From Croceivirga sp. (GTDB taxonomy: Bacteria > Bacteroidota > Bacteroidia > Flavobacteriales > Flavobacteriaceae): a DNA stretch of 64,000 bases. A program made the translations under genes and the position numbers. The stretch is from assembly GCA_028281025.1 (NCBI GenBank), contig JANQKR010000039.1, positions 1 to 64,000 on the forward strand, in the 5' to 3' direction. The stretch's first letter is position 1. Every line of letters begins with the position of its first letter. Below the pieces are notes generated by a model. That model had not been told where the DNA came from. It made no database searches and saw only the letters and a program-made list of their open reading frames with translations. Of the stretch, positions 1 through 7,054 are shown in pieces.

Positions 1-26
1 ATTTGGGGCAACATCGTCACTCTTAG

Positions 27-99
27 AGCGGGAGACCGGGTTCGAACCGGCGACATTCAGCTTGGAAGGCTGACGCTCTACCAACTGAGCTACTCCCGC
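27..99 (-). tRNA. tRNA-Gly (anticodon TCC)
   Basis: Reverse-strand cloverleaf. The acceptor arm GCGGGAG (99-93) pairs with CTCCCGC (34-28), the D-arm contains GCTCAGTTGGTAGAGC, the T-loop is GGTTCGAACCC, and the anticodon loop CCTTCCAAG gives TCC. It is 73 nt and CCA is not encoded. It is the last of three tRNAs transcribed leftwards after hpf; in related genomes such a cluster leads into tuf, which would lie outside the window. Confidence 0.96.
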
Positions 100-159
100 T
101 TATTGCTATCCAATATTTCAAAAAACCATCCTTTTCAGGATTATTCCGGTTTTCACCCG

Positions 160-242
160 TGGGGAGAGCAGGATTCGAACCTGCGAAGGTAAAAACCAAC
201 AGATTTACAGTCTGTCCTCGTTGGCCGCTTGAGTATCTCCCC
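160..242 (-). tRNA. tRNA-Tyr (anticodon GTA)
   Basis: Reverse-strand type II tRNA of 83 nt with a long variable arm. The acceptor arm GGGGAGA (242-236) pairs with TCTCCCC (167-161) and A is the discriminator. The anticodon stem-loop GACTGTAAATC gives GTA, and the T-arm reads GGTTCGAATCC. The variable arm and the D-arm (ACTCAAGCGGCC) are typical of bacterial tRNA-Tyr. Confidence 0.96.
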
Positions 243-265
243 TCCTTGATTTTCAGTAAATTACG

Positions 266-339
266 AGCCGATAGAGGGACTCGAACCCACGACCTGCTGA
301 TTACAAATCAGCTGCTCTAGCCAGCTGAGCTATATCGGC
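266..339 (-). tRNA. tRNA-Thr (anticodon TGT)
   Basis: Reverse-strand cloverleaf of 74 nt. The acceptor arm GCCGATA (339-333) pairs with TATCGGC (273-267), the D-arm is GCTCAGCTGG, the anticodon loop ATTTGTAAT gives TGT, and the T-arm contains GGGTTCGAGTCC. It is the first gene of the Thr-Tyr-Gly cluster, about 100 bp downstream of hpf. Confidence 0.96.
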
Positions 340-357
340 TTTTCAGCCACTTTTTTA

Positions 358-388
358 CACAAAAAAAGCCCGTTATTTCTAACGGACT
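358..388 (-). terminator. Rho-independent terminator downstream of hpf
   Basis: On the minus strand AGTCCGTTA and TAACGGGCT form a 9-bp stem (one G-U) around a GAAA tetraloop, followed by seven T residues. It lies between hpf and tRNA-Thr and should end the hpf transcript. It also sits right at the predicted start of the tRNA transcript. Confidence 0.75.
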
Positions 389-389
389 G

Positions 390-420
390 CAAATGTAGCG
401 TTTTATTTGTTTAATCAAAA
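390..420 (-). promoter_or_regulatory. Predicted promoter of the tRNA-Thr/Tyr/Gly cluster
   Basis: The minus strand carries TACATTTG (397-390), an exact match to the Bacteroidota -7 box TAnnTTTG. A TTTTG lies 18 nt upstream, slightly short of the usual 19-21. The predicted start near 386 falls on the edge of the hairpin at 367-388. No other -7 match fits between hpf and the tRNAs. Confidence 0.5.
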
Positions 421-441
421 CAAACTGAAAAAAAATTTTGA

Positions 442-744
442 TTAGGCATGTGCCCTTGTTTTCTCCTTTGTTTTCACCAATTGCCGCTCCAATGAATTGC
501 ATGCATTATCAACGGCCTCCTCAAAAGACTTACATTGTTTTTTTACGATAAATTGGTTCCTGGGCACCTTCACCTTGATTTCCACACTTTTGTTCTCCTT
601 GGAACTGGTGTTCTCAACTTTTAAATAAACATCCGAACTAATGACTCTGTCATAGAACAGTTCCAATTTATCCATTCGCGCCTGAATGAATTCAATTAAT
701 TTTTTGTCGGCCACAAAATTTACAGATTGTGCATTAACCTTCAT
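442..744 (-). CDS. hpf: Ribosome hibernation-promoting factor, HPF/YfiA family (short form)
   Basis: A 100-residue protein, the length of short HPF/RaiA, without the C-terminal dimerisation domain of long HPF. Visible family features are an N-terminal strand (KVNAQSVNF), a helix with DKLELFYD, the strand SSDVYLKVEN, the basic strand KVKVPRNQFIVKKQ, and a second helix (SFEEAVDNACNSLERQL) with a lysine-rich tail. Such proteins bind the 30S decoding and mRNA channel region and shut down ribosomes in stationary phase. It follows xerC by 57 bp and ends in its own hairpin terminator, in a translation-related neighbourhood with rpsU and tRNAs. Start: ATG at 744, with no alternative upstream. Confidence 0.92.
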   Translation of the reverse strand: MKVNAQSVNFVADKKLIEFIQARMDKLELFYDRVISSDVYLKVENTSSKENKSVEIKVKVPRNQFIVKKQCKSFEEAVDNACNSLERQLVKTKEKTRAHA

Positions 745-801
745 AAAAATTTCTCTTTTAGGTCCACTCCAAGGTGGATAGGTTATACATTACAAGGAGT
801 A

Positions 802-1692
802 CTATTCCTTGTTTCTAGGATGGGTAGTTGCGTGCACCTCCTTTAGTTTGGCAATACTACTATGGGTATATACCTGTGTAGAAGCCAAACTGGAATGACC
901 CAACAGTTCTTTCACAGCATTTAAGTCCGCTCCTTGGTTCAAGAGATGTGTCGCAAAAGTATGCCTTAACATATGTGGACTTTTCTTGACTTTGGGCGAA
1001 ACCCTACTAAGATACTTATTTATAACCCTGTAAACAAGGGTTTCGTATATTTTGTGGCCTGTATTTGTCAATAAAAAATGTGTGGCATCCACTATCTTTG
1101 GCACAGCCGATCTTTGCTCTAAATAGGATTGTATGGAACCGATCAATCGGGGCATTAAAGGTAGTATACGTTCCTTGTTGCGTTTGCCCAACACCTTTAC
1201 CGTTTTTCCATTAAGGTCAACATCAGTAAGCTTAAGATGAACCAGCTCTGACCTGCGCATACCTGTGGCATACAGCAGTTCTATGATCAATTTGTCCCTA
1301 AGGCCCAAAAAGTCATCATCGTATTCCATAGCGTCCAATACCCGTTCCATTTCATTTTCCGAAAAGGGAACCTGAATTTTTTTTTCGGACTTAAGCGCCC
1401 TGTGCTTGGCCAAAGGATTGTGTTCGATCATTCCAATTTTCAACAGAAACCTATAGTATGCTTTTAAGGAAGCGATTTTTCGATTTATCGAACGATTGGA
1501 TACCCCCTGTTCCACTAATGCCACAATCCAGCTCCTAATGAGCCCATACTCCACCTTTTGGATTTCTTCAAGTTGATAATGGTCCAAGATGTAGTTTTGA
1601 AAGGCATCAATATCCTTGGCATAGGCCTTAATGGTGTGGGGCGAGTAGTTCTTCTCCAGATCCAAATATGAGGTAAAGGCATCCAAACTCAT
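802..1692 (-). CDS. xerC: Tyrosine recombinase XerC/D (chromosome dimer resolution)
   Basis: A 296-aa site-specific recombinase of normal Xer length. The N-terminal SAM-like DNA-binding domain spans about residues 1-90 and the catalytic domain about 110-285. The catalytic set is complete: Arg146 in GMRRSEL, Lys170 in LGKRNKER, His240 and Arg243 in HMLRHTFATHLL, His266 in LLGHSS, and the nucleophile Tyr275 in TQVYTH. It would act with a partner Xer protein at dif. Its place between rpsU and hpf and its lack of linked cargo argue for the housekeeping enzyme and against a transposon integrase. It is transcribed after the rpsU terminator, so probably from its own start. Confidence 0.93.
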   Translation of the reverse strand: MSLDAFTSYLDLEKNYSPHTIKAYAKDIDAFQNYILDHYQLEEIQKVEYGLIRSWIVALVEQGVSNRSINRKIASLKAYYRFLLKIGMIEHNPLAKHRALKSEKKIQVPFSENEMERVLDAMEYDDDFLGLRDKLIIELLYATGMRRSELVHLKLTDVDLNGKTVKVLGKRNKERILPLMPRLIGSIQSYLEQRSAVPKIVDATHFLLTNTGHKIYETLVYRVINKYLSRVSPKVKKSPHMLRHTFATHLLNQGADLNAVKELLGHSSLASTQVYTHSSIAKLKEVHATTHPRNKE

Positions 1693-1717
1693 ATCCTAAA
1701 GGTAGTAATCTACTTTG

Positions 1718-1750
1718 AAAAAAAAATCCCGCTCTTATGGCGGGATTTTT
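1718..1750 (-). terminator. Terminator of rpsU
   Basis: AAAAATCCCGC (1722-1732) and GCGGGATTTTT (1740-1750) form a perfect 11-bp stem with a 7-nt loop. T or A runs lie on both sides, so it may work in both directions. It lies between the rpsU stop and the xerC start and should isolate rpsU as a short transcript. Confidence 0.88.
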
Positions 1751-1771
1751 AATTTTTTCCAGAAAAGGGTC

Positions 1772-1966
1772 CTAAAGTTCCTCTTTGTCCCTTAAGCTCT
1801 GGATATATTGTGCTTTTTGAATTTCAGCTCTACGCCTAACGGAAGGTTTGGTGAACTGCTGTCTGCTTCGTAATTGACGCATTGTTCCCGTTTTATCGAA
1901 CTTCCTCTTAAAACGCTTCAGTGCTCTATCAATGTTCTCTCCCTCTTTTACCGGTATTATTAACAT
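1772..1966 (-). CDS. rpsU: 30S ribosomal protein bS21
   Basis: A 64-aa basic protein with the bS21 pattern: the N-terminal strand MLIIPVKEGENIDRALKRFKRKF, a KTGTMRQLRSRQQF segment, and a basic C-terminal helix with KPSVRRRAEIQKAQY. In Bacteroidota bS21 helps to bury the 3' tail of 16S rRNA, so ribosomes read most mRNAs without Shine-Dalgarno pairing. The gene is flanked by an 11-nt anti-SD match (1975-1985) upstream and a strong terminator downstream. This fits a single-gene transcript under translational autocontrol. Start: ATG at 1966, 9 nt after the SD. Confidence 0.95.
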   Translation of the reverse strand: MLIIPVKEGENIDRALKRFKRKFDKTGTMRQLRSRQQFTKPSVRRRAEIQKAQYIQSLRDKEEL

Positions 1967-1974
1967 AGGCTACA

Positions 1975-1985
1975 ACCTCCTTTCT
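1975..1985 (-). promoter_or_regulatory. Full-length Shine-Dalgarno of rpsU
   Basis: The minus strand reads AGAAAGGAGGT, ending 8 nt before the ATG at 1966 (GGAGG to ATG is 9 nt). It is complementary over 11 nt to the usual 16S rRNA tail ACCTCCTTTCT. Almost no other gene here has such a site. In Flavobacteriia a strong SD on rpsU is known to let ribosomes lacking bS21 translate it preferentially, which gives autoregulation. Confidence 0.85.
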
Positions 1986-2001
1986 TTTAAATTTTGGTGT
2001 G

Positions 2002-2017
2002 CAAATATACAAATGTA
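2002..2017 (-). promoter_or_regulatory. Tandem -7 boxes upstream of rpsU
   Basis: The minus strand carries TACATTTG (2017-2010) immediately followed by TATATTTG (2009-2002). Both match TAnnTTTG exactly. No clear TTTG -33 box is seen at 19-21 nt, so which of the two is used is open. The predicted transcript starts are near 1998 or 2006, giving an rpsU leader of about 30-40 nt that includes the SD. Confidence 0.55.
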
Positions 2018-2020
2018 TTT

Positions 2021-2037
2021 ATAACCACGGTGGTTAT
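2021..2037. repeat. 17-bp inverted repeat at the acyl-CoA dehydrogenase stop codon
   Basis: ATAACCAC and GTGGTTAT surround a single G. The palindrome covers the stop codon of the acyl-CoA dehydrogenase gene and lies just upstream of the tandem -7 boxes of rpsU. It has no following T-run, so it looks more like a protein-binding site or weak hairpin than a terminator. Confidence 0.5.
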
Positions 2038-3233
2038 TTGAAAATTTCTTCGTTGGTGTTCACGCTCGTGGAAGCTGGGCGATATTCCTTTTTGTCCACA
2101 ATAATCTTTGCAATGATTTCCTTGAGAATCTCAGAAGTTCCCCCGCCAATTGGCCCCAATCTACTATCCCTTAACATGCGGGCCATGGGATAATCCTCAA
2201 TATAGCCGTAACCTCCAAGGAATTGCAGGCAGTGGTAAATAACATCATCTGCCATTTTTGTGGACTTCAATTTGGATATGGTGGCCTCTTTTACCACATA
2301 TTCCCCTTGCTCCATTCGATATACAACGGAGTAATTATAGTTTTTGCACATCTCCATATCGGCATAGAGATCTACCAATCTGTGGCGAAGTGCTTGATAC
2401 TGGTTTATGGGCTTCCCGAATGTTTCCCGTTCGGACATATATTGTAGGGCATAGTCGATGGCGTGTTCGGCCCTGGCATGGGCATTGATTCCCATAACCA
2501 AACGCTCCAGGGCAAAGGCCTCCATGATGAATCCAAAACCAGTGCCCTCCTCACCCATCAGGTTTTTGGCGGGAACAATGACATTATCAAATGCCAATTC
2601 CGCAGTATCCGAAGCACGCCATCCAAGTTTGTTGAGTTTGTTGGCAGTGACCCCTTCACTTTTAAGGTCAACAATGAAAATGCTGATTCCTTTATTGCCC
2701 CTGGAAGGATTTGTTTTTGCGGCCAGAATGATATAATCGCCATAAACCCCATTGGTAATGAAGGTTTTTGAACCGTTGATAATGTAATGATCACCCTTTC
2801 TTACCGCAGTTGTGCGCATCCCTGCCACATCACTTCCCCCAAAGGGTTCGGTTACCCCCAGGCAACCTATTTTTTCACCATTTACACTTGGTGCCAAGTA
2901 CGCTTCTTTCTGCTCGTGGTTGGCATTTTTGTTCAAATGGGTCATCGCCAGGTAAACATGCGCCCAAATGGCGGCAGCAAAACCCCCTGAGTTAATTTTT
3001 TGAAGTTCCTCCAGCAGAATTACCGTGTAGAACAGATCCAGTCCCAATCCATCATATGCTTCCGGGGTGGCCAAACCAAAATAACCCATTTGACCCATTT
3101 TTTTCCAAATAAAACGCTCAATGGTTCCTGTTTCTTCCCATTTATCCAAATGCGGGACGACTTCTTTCTGTAAAAAATCCTTTAAACTCTCCCTAAATAA
3201 TTGATGCTCTTCCGTGAAGTACATACTATCCAT
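2034..3233 (-). CDS. Acyl-CoA dehydrogenase (IVD/LCAD-type catalytic layout)
   Basis: A 399-aa FAD-dependent acyl-CoA dehydrogenase of full length. The N-terminal helical domain spans about 1-125, the middle beta domain (CLGVTEPFGGSDV, INGSKTFITNG, LGWRASDTAELAFDNV) about 126-235, and the C-terminal helical domain about 240-385 (ETFGKPINQYQALRH, FLGGYGYIEDYPMARMLRD). The position that carries the catalytic Glu in MCAD/SCAD is Gly here (GGGTSEI). A Glu is instead present at residue 243 (ALERLVM), as in isovaleryl-CoA and long-chain enzymes. Substrate cannot be named; branched-chain or long-chain acyl-CoA is likely. The ATG at 3233 has AAAGGAG 5 nt upstream. Confidence 0.9.
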   Translation of the reverse strand: MDSMYFTEEHQLFRESLKDFLQKEVVPHLDKWEETGTIERFIWKKMGQMGYFGLATPEAYDGLGLDLFYTVILLEELQKINSGGFAAAIWAHVYLAMTHLNKNANHEQKEAYLAPSVNGEKIGCLGVTEPFGGSDVAGMRTTAVRKGDHYIINGSKTFITNGVYGDYIILAAKTNPSRGNKGISIFIVDLKSEGVTANKLNKLGWRASDTAELAFDNVIVPAKNLMGEEGTGFGFIMEAFALERLVMGINAHARAEHAIDYALQYMSERETFGKPINQYQALRHRLVDLYADMEMCKNYNYSVVYRMEQGEYVVKEATISKLKSTKMADDVIYHCLQFLGGYGYIEDYPMARMLRDSRLGPIGGGTSEILKEIIAKIIVDKKEYRPASTSVNTNEEIFK

Positions 3234-3241
3234 ATCAACTC

Positions 3242-3260
3242 CTTTAATACGACAAATATA
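3242..3260 (-). promoter_or_regulatory. -7 box and SD-like site of the acyl-CoA dehydrogenase gene
   Basis: The minus strand has TATATTTG (3260-3253), an exact TAnnTTTG match, inside the 3' end of the upstream helix-hairpin-helix gene, then AAAGGAG before the ATG at 3233. No clear -33 box is seen. The gene probably has its own promoter apart from read-through. Confidence 0.4.
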
Positions 3261-4098
3261 AGGCTATTCTGTCTATTTTGTTTATCGGAAATCCAGAAAC
3301 GTTAAACAAATCTTCTTTTGATCTATACGCACCATGTTCCTCTCTATATATAACGATGTTTTTTGCCACTTTATACTTTAGGTACACCAAAGATGCAATT
3401 TCATCTGGATTGGCCGTATTAATATTGATTTTTTTAACCTTTGGAGGATGCAGTACCCGAAATTTTTTTAGGGTCCTTTCCACAACCTGTGGTTCAAGAC
3501 CGTACACATCGTAAAGCTGCTCATTTACCAGAAAACCGCCAAGCCTATCCCGAAATTTAATTATTCTGGCAGACAACTTTTCCCCTATTCCATTGACTTT
3601 CTTCAAATCTTGGGCCGAAACAGTATTCAGATCCAAAATCCTGGCCCCTAAGTTGTTGTTGCCTTCGGTTTTTTTCGTTGTCGGCTTTGTAGTTCGGATC
3701 CATTCCGGAAATTTAAAAAATGGTGAGATGCCATTCAGCAAGGAATCCGATATTCCAGTAATTTGTTGAAACTCCTCCGCAGAATGCACAAATCCATTTT
3801 GTGCCCTAAAGCTATGTAGTCTATCAAGTTCCAATGGGGACAGCCCCAACAAGTATCCCTTATAATCGGAAATATAATTTGGATTAAAGGGCTTGAACTG
3901 TAATTTCGACTTCTGTTTTTCAATACCCAAGCTATCGGTCAGCAACTGGTTTTTTATGTCCAATGAGAATACATCGGTACCCTTGGCGGTCGAAAATCGA
4001 TTCAAACCAAAATAGCCCAATTGAAATAGTGCAATCAACACCAATAAAAAGAAAATCCCCCTTCGTTCCTGTTTGGTGAAGTTAAAGTAGGATTTCAT
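3244..4098 (-). CDS. Membrane-anchored helix-hairpin-helix (ComEA-like) protein
   Basis: A 284-aa protein with a short cytoplasmic start (MKSYFNFTKQERR), one transmembrane helix (about 14-34) and then HhH modules. Two are clear: one around NTVSAQDLKKVNGIGEKLSARII (about 155-175) and one around NTANPDEIASL (about 225-275). A degenerate third lies around 75-125 (LSPLELDRLHSF, ITGISDSLL). The layout matches ComEA-type DNA-binding proteins facing the periplasm, but with more modules than the single pair in classical ComEA. A role in DNA uptake is inferred only. It sits 10 bp after the symporter gene and 10 bp before the acyl-CoA dehydrogenase, so co-transcription is likely. Confidence 0.8.
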   Translation of the reverse strand: MKSYFNFTKQERRGIFFLLVLIALFQLGYFGLNRFSTAKGTDVFSLDIKNQLLTDSLGIEKQKSKLQFKPFNPNYISDYKGYLLGLSPLELDRLHSFRAQNGFVHSAEEFQQITGISDSLLNGISPFFKFPEWIRTTKPTTKKTEGNNNLGARILDLNTVSAQDLKKVNGIGEKLSARIIKFRDRLGGFLVNEQLYDVYGLEPQVVERTLKKFRVLHPPKVKKININTANPDEIASLVYLKYKVAKNIVIYREEHGAYRSKEDLFNVSGFPINKIDRIALYLSY

Positions 4099-4108
4099 GG
4101 TTTATGTA

Positions 4109-5722
4109 CTACACTTGCTTATTCGCCTTAATGGCATCCATATAACGCCGTAGTTGTTTCTTAACAATAGGGAACAGGAAATACAAGCCTACCATATTGG
4201 GAAACACCATGGCAAAAATCATGGCATCCGAAAAGGCCCAAATGGAATCCATACTCGCAGCAGCCCCAATAATGACAAAAACGCAGAATAATAATTTATA
4301 GGTCAAATCCGTGGTCCTACCCCTACCAAAAAGGTACTTCCATGACTGCAGACCGTAATACGACCATGAAATCATTGTGGATACCGCAAAAAGGACAACT
4401 GCAACGGTAAGGAACACATTGGAAAAGGGGATGTATTCACCAAATGCCTTGGAAGTAATACCTGCACCTTCATAGGGCAATCCGTCTATCATCACCACTC
4501 CAGAACCATCACCTCCATATTCAAAAAACCCTCCAAAATTGAAAATGACGATTACCAAGGCAGTCATGGTACAGATAACGACGGTATCAATAAAAGGTTC
4601 CAATAACGCAACCAGTCCCTCTGAGGCCGAGTATTTGGTCTTTACGGCCGAGTGGGCAATGGAAGCCGAACCCGCACCTGCCTCATTTGAAAAGGCCGCC
4701 CTTCTAAATCCTACCAAGAGCACCCCAATAACTCCACCAACACCCATGGCCGTTGGATTAAAGGCTTCTTTTACGATCAAACCTATGGCGTCATCAATCA
4801 AGGGAAAATTACTGAAAATGATATATAGGCAGCATACCACATAGAGAACCGCCATAAAAGGGACTACTTTTTCAGTAACCGAAGCAATTCTTTTAATACC
4901 ACCAATAATAATGATTGCCACCAAAACGGCAAGTACTACCCCTATTATGGTACCGGCCATTGTACTTTCCCATCCAAAGAGTTCCTTGACCACAATGGTA
5001 GCCTGATTGGATTGTGCTGCATTTCCGCCACCAAAGGACCCACCAATGCAGAATACGGCAAAAAGCGCAGCGGCAATTTTTCCCAAGGTCTTAAAGCCTT
5101 TATCCTTAAGTCCCCTGCTAATGTAGTACATTGGTCCTCCATAGACCGTGCCGTTTTCATCCACGTCCCGAAATTGGACACCTAACGTACATTCCACAAA
5201 TTTTGTGGACATTCCCAATAGCCCACAGATGATCATCCAAAATGTAGCGCCGGGTCCTCCAAGGGCAATGGCAAGGGCCACCCCGGCAATGTTCCCATTA
5301 CCGACCGTACCGGATACGGCGGTTGCCAATGCCTGAAAATGGCTTACTTCGCCTTCCTGGCTCTCATCTCGGATCGTATCGGGCAGATCCCCATCAACAA
5401 TATTTATTTCCGCCTTTTCCACCCCGTGGCCTTCAGGATATTCCAATTCATCATATTTGCCCCTGACCACACTTATGGCGGTCCAAAAATGCCGGATATT
5501 GGGAAACTTAAAATAGAGGGTGAAAAAAAGGGCACTACCTACTAAAAGAATCAATACGAAGGGAGTTCCCATTATTTCAAAGAAGATGACATCATTAAAA
5601 AAGTCCGAAACTGGCTGAAAGGCCCTATCAATCCTTTTGTCCAAACCAACCTCCTCGGCTTCCTGGGCCATGGAAAAAATTGGTACTAAGAAAGAGAGAA
5701 GGGTAAAAAGTCTATACTTCAT
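4109..5722 (-). CDS. Alanine/sodium:amino acid symporter family (AGCS) transporter
   Basis: A 537-aa polytopic membrane protein. It has the AGCS signature region GTVGNGNIAGVALAIALGGPG and conserved stretches such as FVECTLGVQFRD, GGPMYYISRGL, FRRAAFSNEAGAGSASIAHSA and STMISWSYYG. It should import alanine, glycine or similar amino acids with Na+. It is longer than the usual 440-480 residues because of an N-terminal signal-peptide-like segment (residues 1-19, ending SMA-QEAEE) and an acidic loop at about 85-125 (KYDELEYPEGHGVEKAE). The start is ATG at 5722. The substrate is not determined by the sequence. Confidence 0.9.
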   Translation of the reverse strand: MKYRLFTLLSFLVPIFSMAQEAEEVGLDKRIDRAFQPVSDFFNDVIFFEIMGTPFVLILLVGSALFFTLYFKFPNIRHFWTAISVVRGKYDELEYPEGHGVEKAEINIVDGDLPDTIRDESQEGEVSHFQALATAVSGTVGNGNIAGVALAIALGGPGATFWMIICGLLGMSTKFVECTLGVQFRDVDENGTVYGGPMYYISRGLKDKGFKTLGKIAAALFAVFCIGGSFGGGNAAQSNQATIVVKELFGWESTMAGTIIGVVLAVLVAIIIIGGIKRIASVTEKVVPFMAVLYVVCCLYIIFSNFPLIDDAIGLIVKEAFNPTAMGVGGVIGVLLVGFRRAAFSNEAGAGSASIAHSAVKTKYSASEGLVALLEPFIDTVVICTMTALVIVIFNFGGFFEYGGDGSGVVMIDGLPYEGAGITSKAFGEYIPFSNVFLTVAVVLFAVSTMISWSYYGLQSWKYLFGRGRTTDLTYKLLFCVFVIIGAAASMDSIWAFSDAMIFAMVFPNMVGLYFLFPIVKKQLRRYMDAIKANKQV

Positions 5723-5786
5723 GCTGGTTATTTTGCTTTGTTGAGTAGATGTAAAGCCGACAATATCCTAAAAAAAACCAATGCAA

Positions 5787-6815
5787 TCAAATTTCATCGG
5801 TTTTTAACTGATGAATGTGGAACATTTGATTCAGTTTTTGTATCTGCTCCGGGCGGCCCAAAACAATTACCTTTCCTTTGGGCTCCAGTTGCAAATCAGG
5901 TTCGGGATTAATGATGTATTTCCCGTTGGGCTTTATGTAGCCAATAATGGTGCAGCCTGTTTTGCTCCTCAAATTCAGGTCACGAATGGATTGGCAATCC
6001 ACTTGGTCCGTAAAATCGGCAATTTCCACTTCCTCTAAATTGGTTGTACTCTCCCCTTCTATGGAAAGTTGATCCATAAATGTTATTAGATCTGGCATAA
6101 CCACCAAAGAGGCCATATGATCCCCTCCTATTTTATCTGGCATAATGACTTTGTTTGCACCGGCAAATTCCAATTTTTTAACCGACGTGGCTTGGGAGGC
6201 CCGACTGATGATGAAAAGATTTTTGTTCAACTGCCGTGCCGATAGGACCACAAAGAGATTTAAGGCATCATCGGGCAATGCGGCCACAAAGTACTGCGCT
6301 CTTTTAATACCGGCCTGTACCAGGACCTCATCATCATTTACATCACCTTCAACAAACAATACCTCGTCCTCATTGGCACTGATCACTTCTTTGTCCTTTT
6401 CAATGACGACAAATGGTTTTTTGTACGCCTTCAATTTATGTGCTGCCTGTTGGCCATTTCTGCCATAACCACAGACCACCACATGATTCTTTAAGCCATT
6501 AATTGTATTCTTCACCCTTTTCTTCTTTAAAAGTTGCAATGAATTCCTGCTCAGCACATATTCGGAAACCACGGAGATGGCAAACCCAAATATAAAAACG
6601 CTGCTAACAATGAGAAAAATAGTAAAAATCTGGGCATTCTGATCAAGCGGCCTTACTTCCGAAAAACCTACCGTGGTAATCGTAATAATGGTCATATATA
6701 TCGCCTCCACCCAGGTATATGACGCTACCATTTTGTAGCCAAATACCCCAATGGTAAACACCAAAATCATTAGGGACAATGCCAATACGAGTTTGGAACG
6801 GAATAGTTTGATCAT
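5787..6815 (-). CDS. Two-TM potassium channel with RCK (TrkA-N/TrkA-C) domains
   Basis: A 342-aa protein. TM1 (about 8-28), a pore helix and filter (TITTVGFSEV, about 46-55) and TM2 (about 62-86) are followed by an RCK-N Rossmann domain starting NHVVVCGYGRNGQ (about 110) with an acidic ligand end (VVIEKD), and an RCK-C domain (about 255-340, LNLRSKTGCTIIGYI). This is the MthK/Kch architecture: a K+ channel gated by ligands at the cytosolic ring. The filter reads TVGFSE where TVGYGD is typical. It lies 3 bp downstream of the PspC gene. Confidence 0.88.
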   Translation of the reverse strand: MIKLFRSKLVLALSLMILVFTIGVFGYKMVASYTWVEAIYMTIITITTVGFSEVRPLDQNAQIFTIFLIVSSVFIFGFAISVVSEYVLSRNSLQLLKKKRVKNTINGLKNHVVVCGYGRNGQQAAHKLKAYKKPFVVIEKDKEVISANEDEVLFVEGDVNDDEVLVQAGIKRAQYFVAALPDDALNLFVVLSARQLNKNLFIISRASQATSVKKLEFAGANKVIMPDKIGGDHMASLVVMPDLITFMDQLSIEGESTTNLEEVEIADFTDQVDCQSIRDLNLRSKTGCTIIGYIKPNGKYIINPEPDLQLEPKGKVIVLGRPEQIQKLNQMFHIHQLKTDEI

Positions 6816-6818
6816 AGG

Positions 6819-7046
6819 TCACAAGTCAAAAACGGAGGTTCTTTTGGTATACACCAAATCTTTTATCCTTAACCAAAAGGCAATGAACAGATAAAGGGCA
6901 AATCCAAAGCCCAATGTTACAAAGGTGAGGTAAATAAATGTGGTACGCACAACCCGGGCCCTGATGCCCAAACGTTCAGCAATACGTTCACATACTTGGA
7001 ACCCCCTTTTTTGAAAATAATACAACAGACCGTAAAACCACCGCAT
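6819..7046 (-). CDS. PspC domain protein (small)
   Basis: I place the start at the ATG at 7046, giving 75 aa. A longer reading frame to 7118 would overlap the upstream gene. The protein has an amphipathic N-terminus (MRWFYGLLYYFQKRGFQVCERIAERLGI), the PspC-type segment RARVVRTTFIYLTFVTLGFGFALYLFIAFW with one long transmembrane region, and a short tail. PspC proteins are membrane parts of envelope-stress circuits. No PspA or PspB gene is near, so its role here is open. It is 8 bp after the DUF2851 gene and 3 bp before the K+ channel. Confidence 0.75.
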   Translation of the reverse strand: MRWFYGLLYYFQKRGFQVCERIAERLGIRARVVRTTFIYLTFVTLGFGFALYLFIAFWLRIKDLVYTKRTSVFDL

Positions 7047-7054
7047 GGCTAAAA

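Noticed and set aside
802-1692. Integrase of a mobile island next to tRNA genes
   Set aside because: The tyrosine recombinase lies between rpsU and hpf with no cargo, attachment-site duplication or phage genes; housekeeping Xer is the better call.
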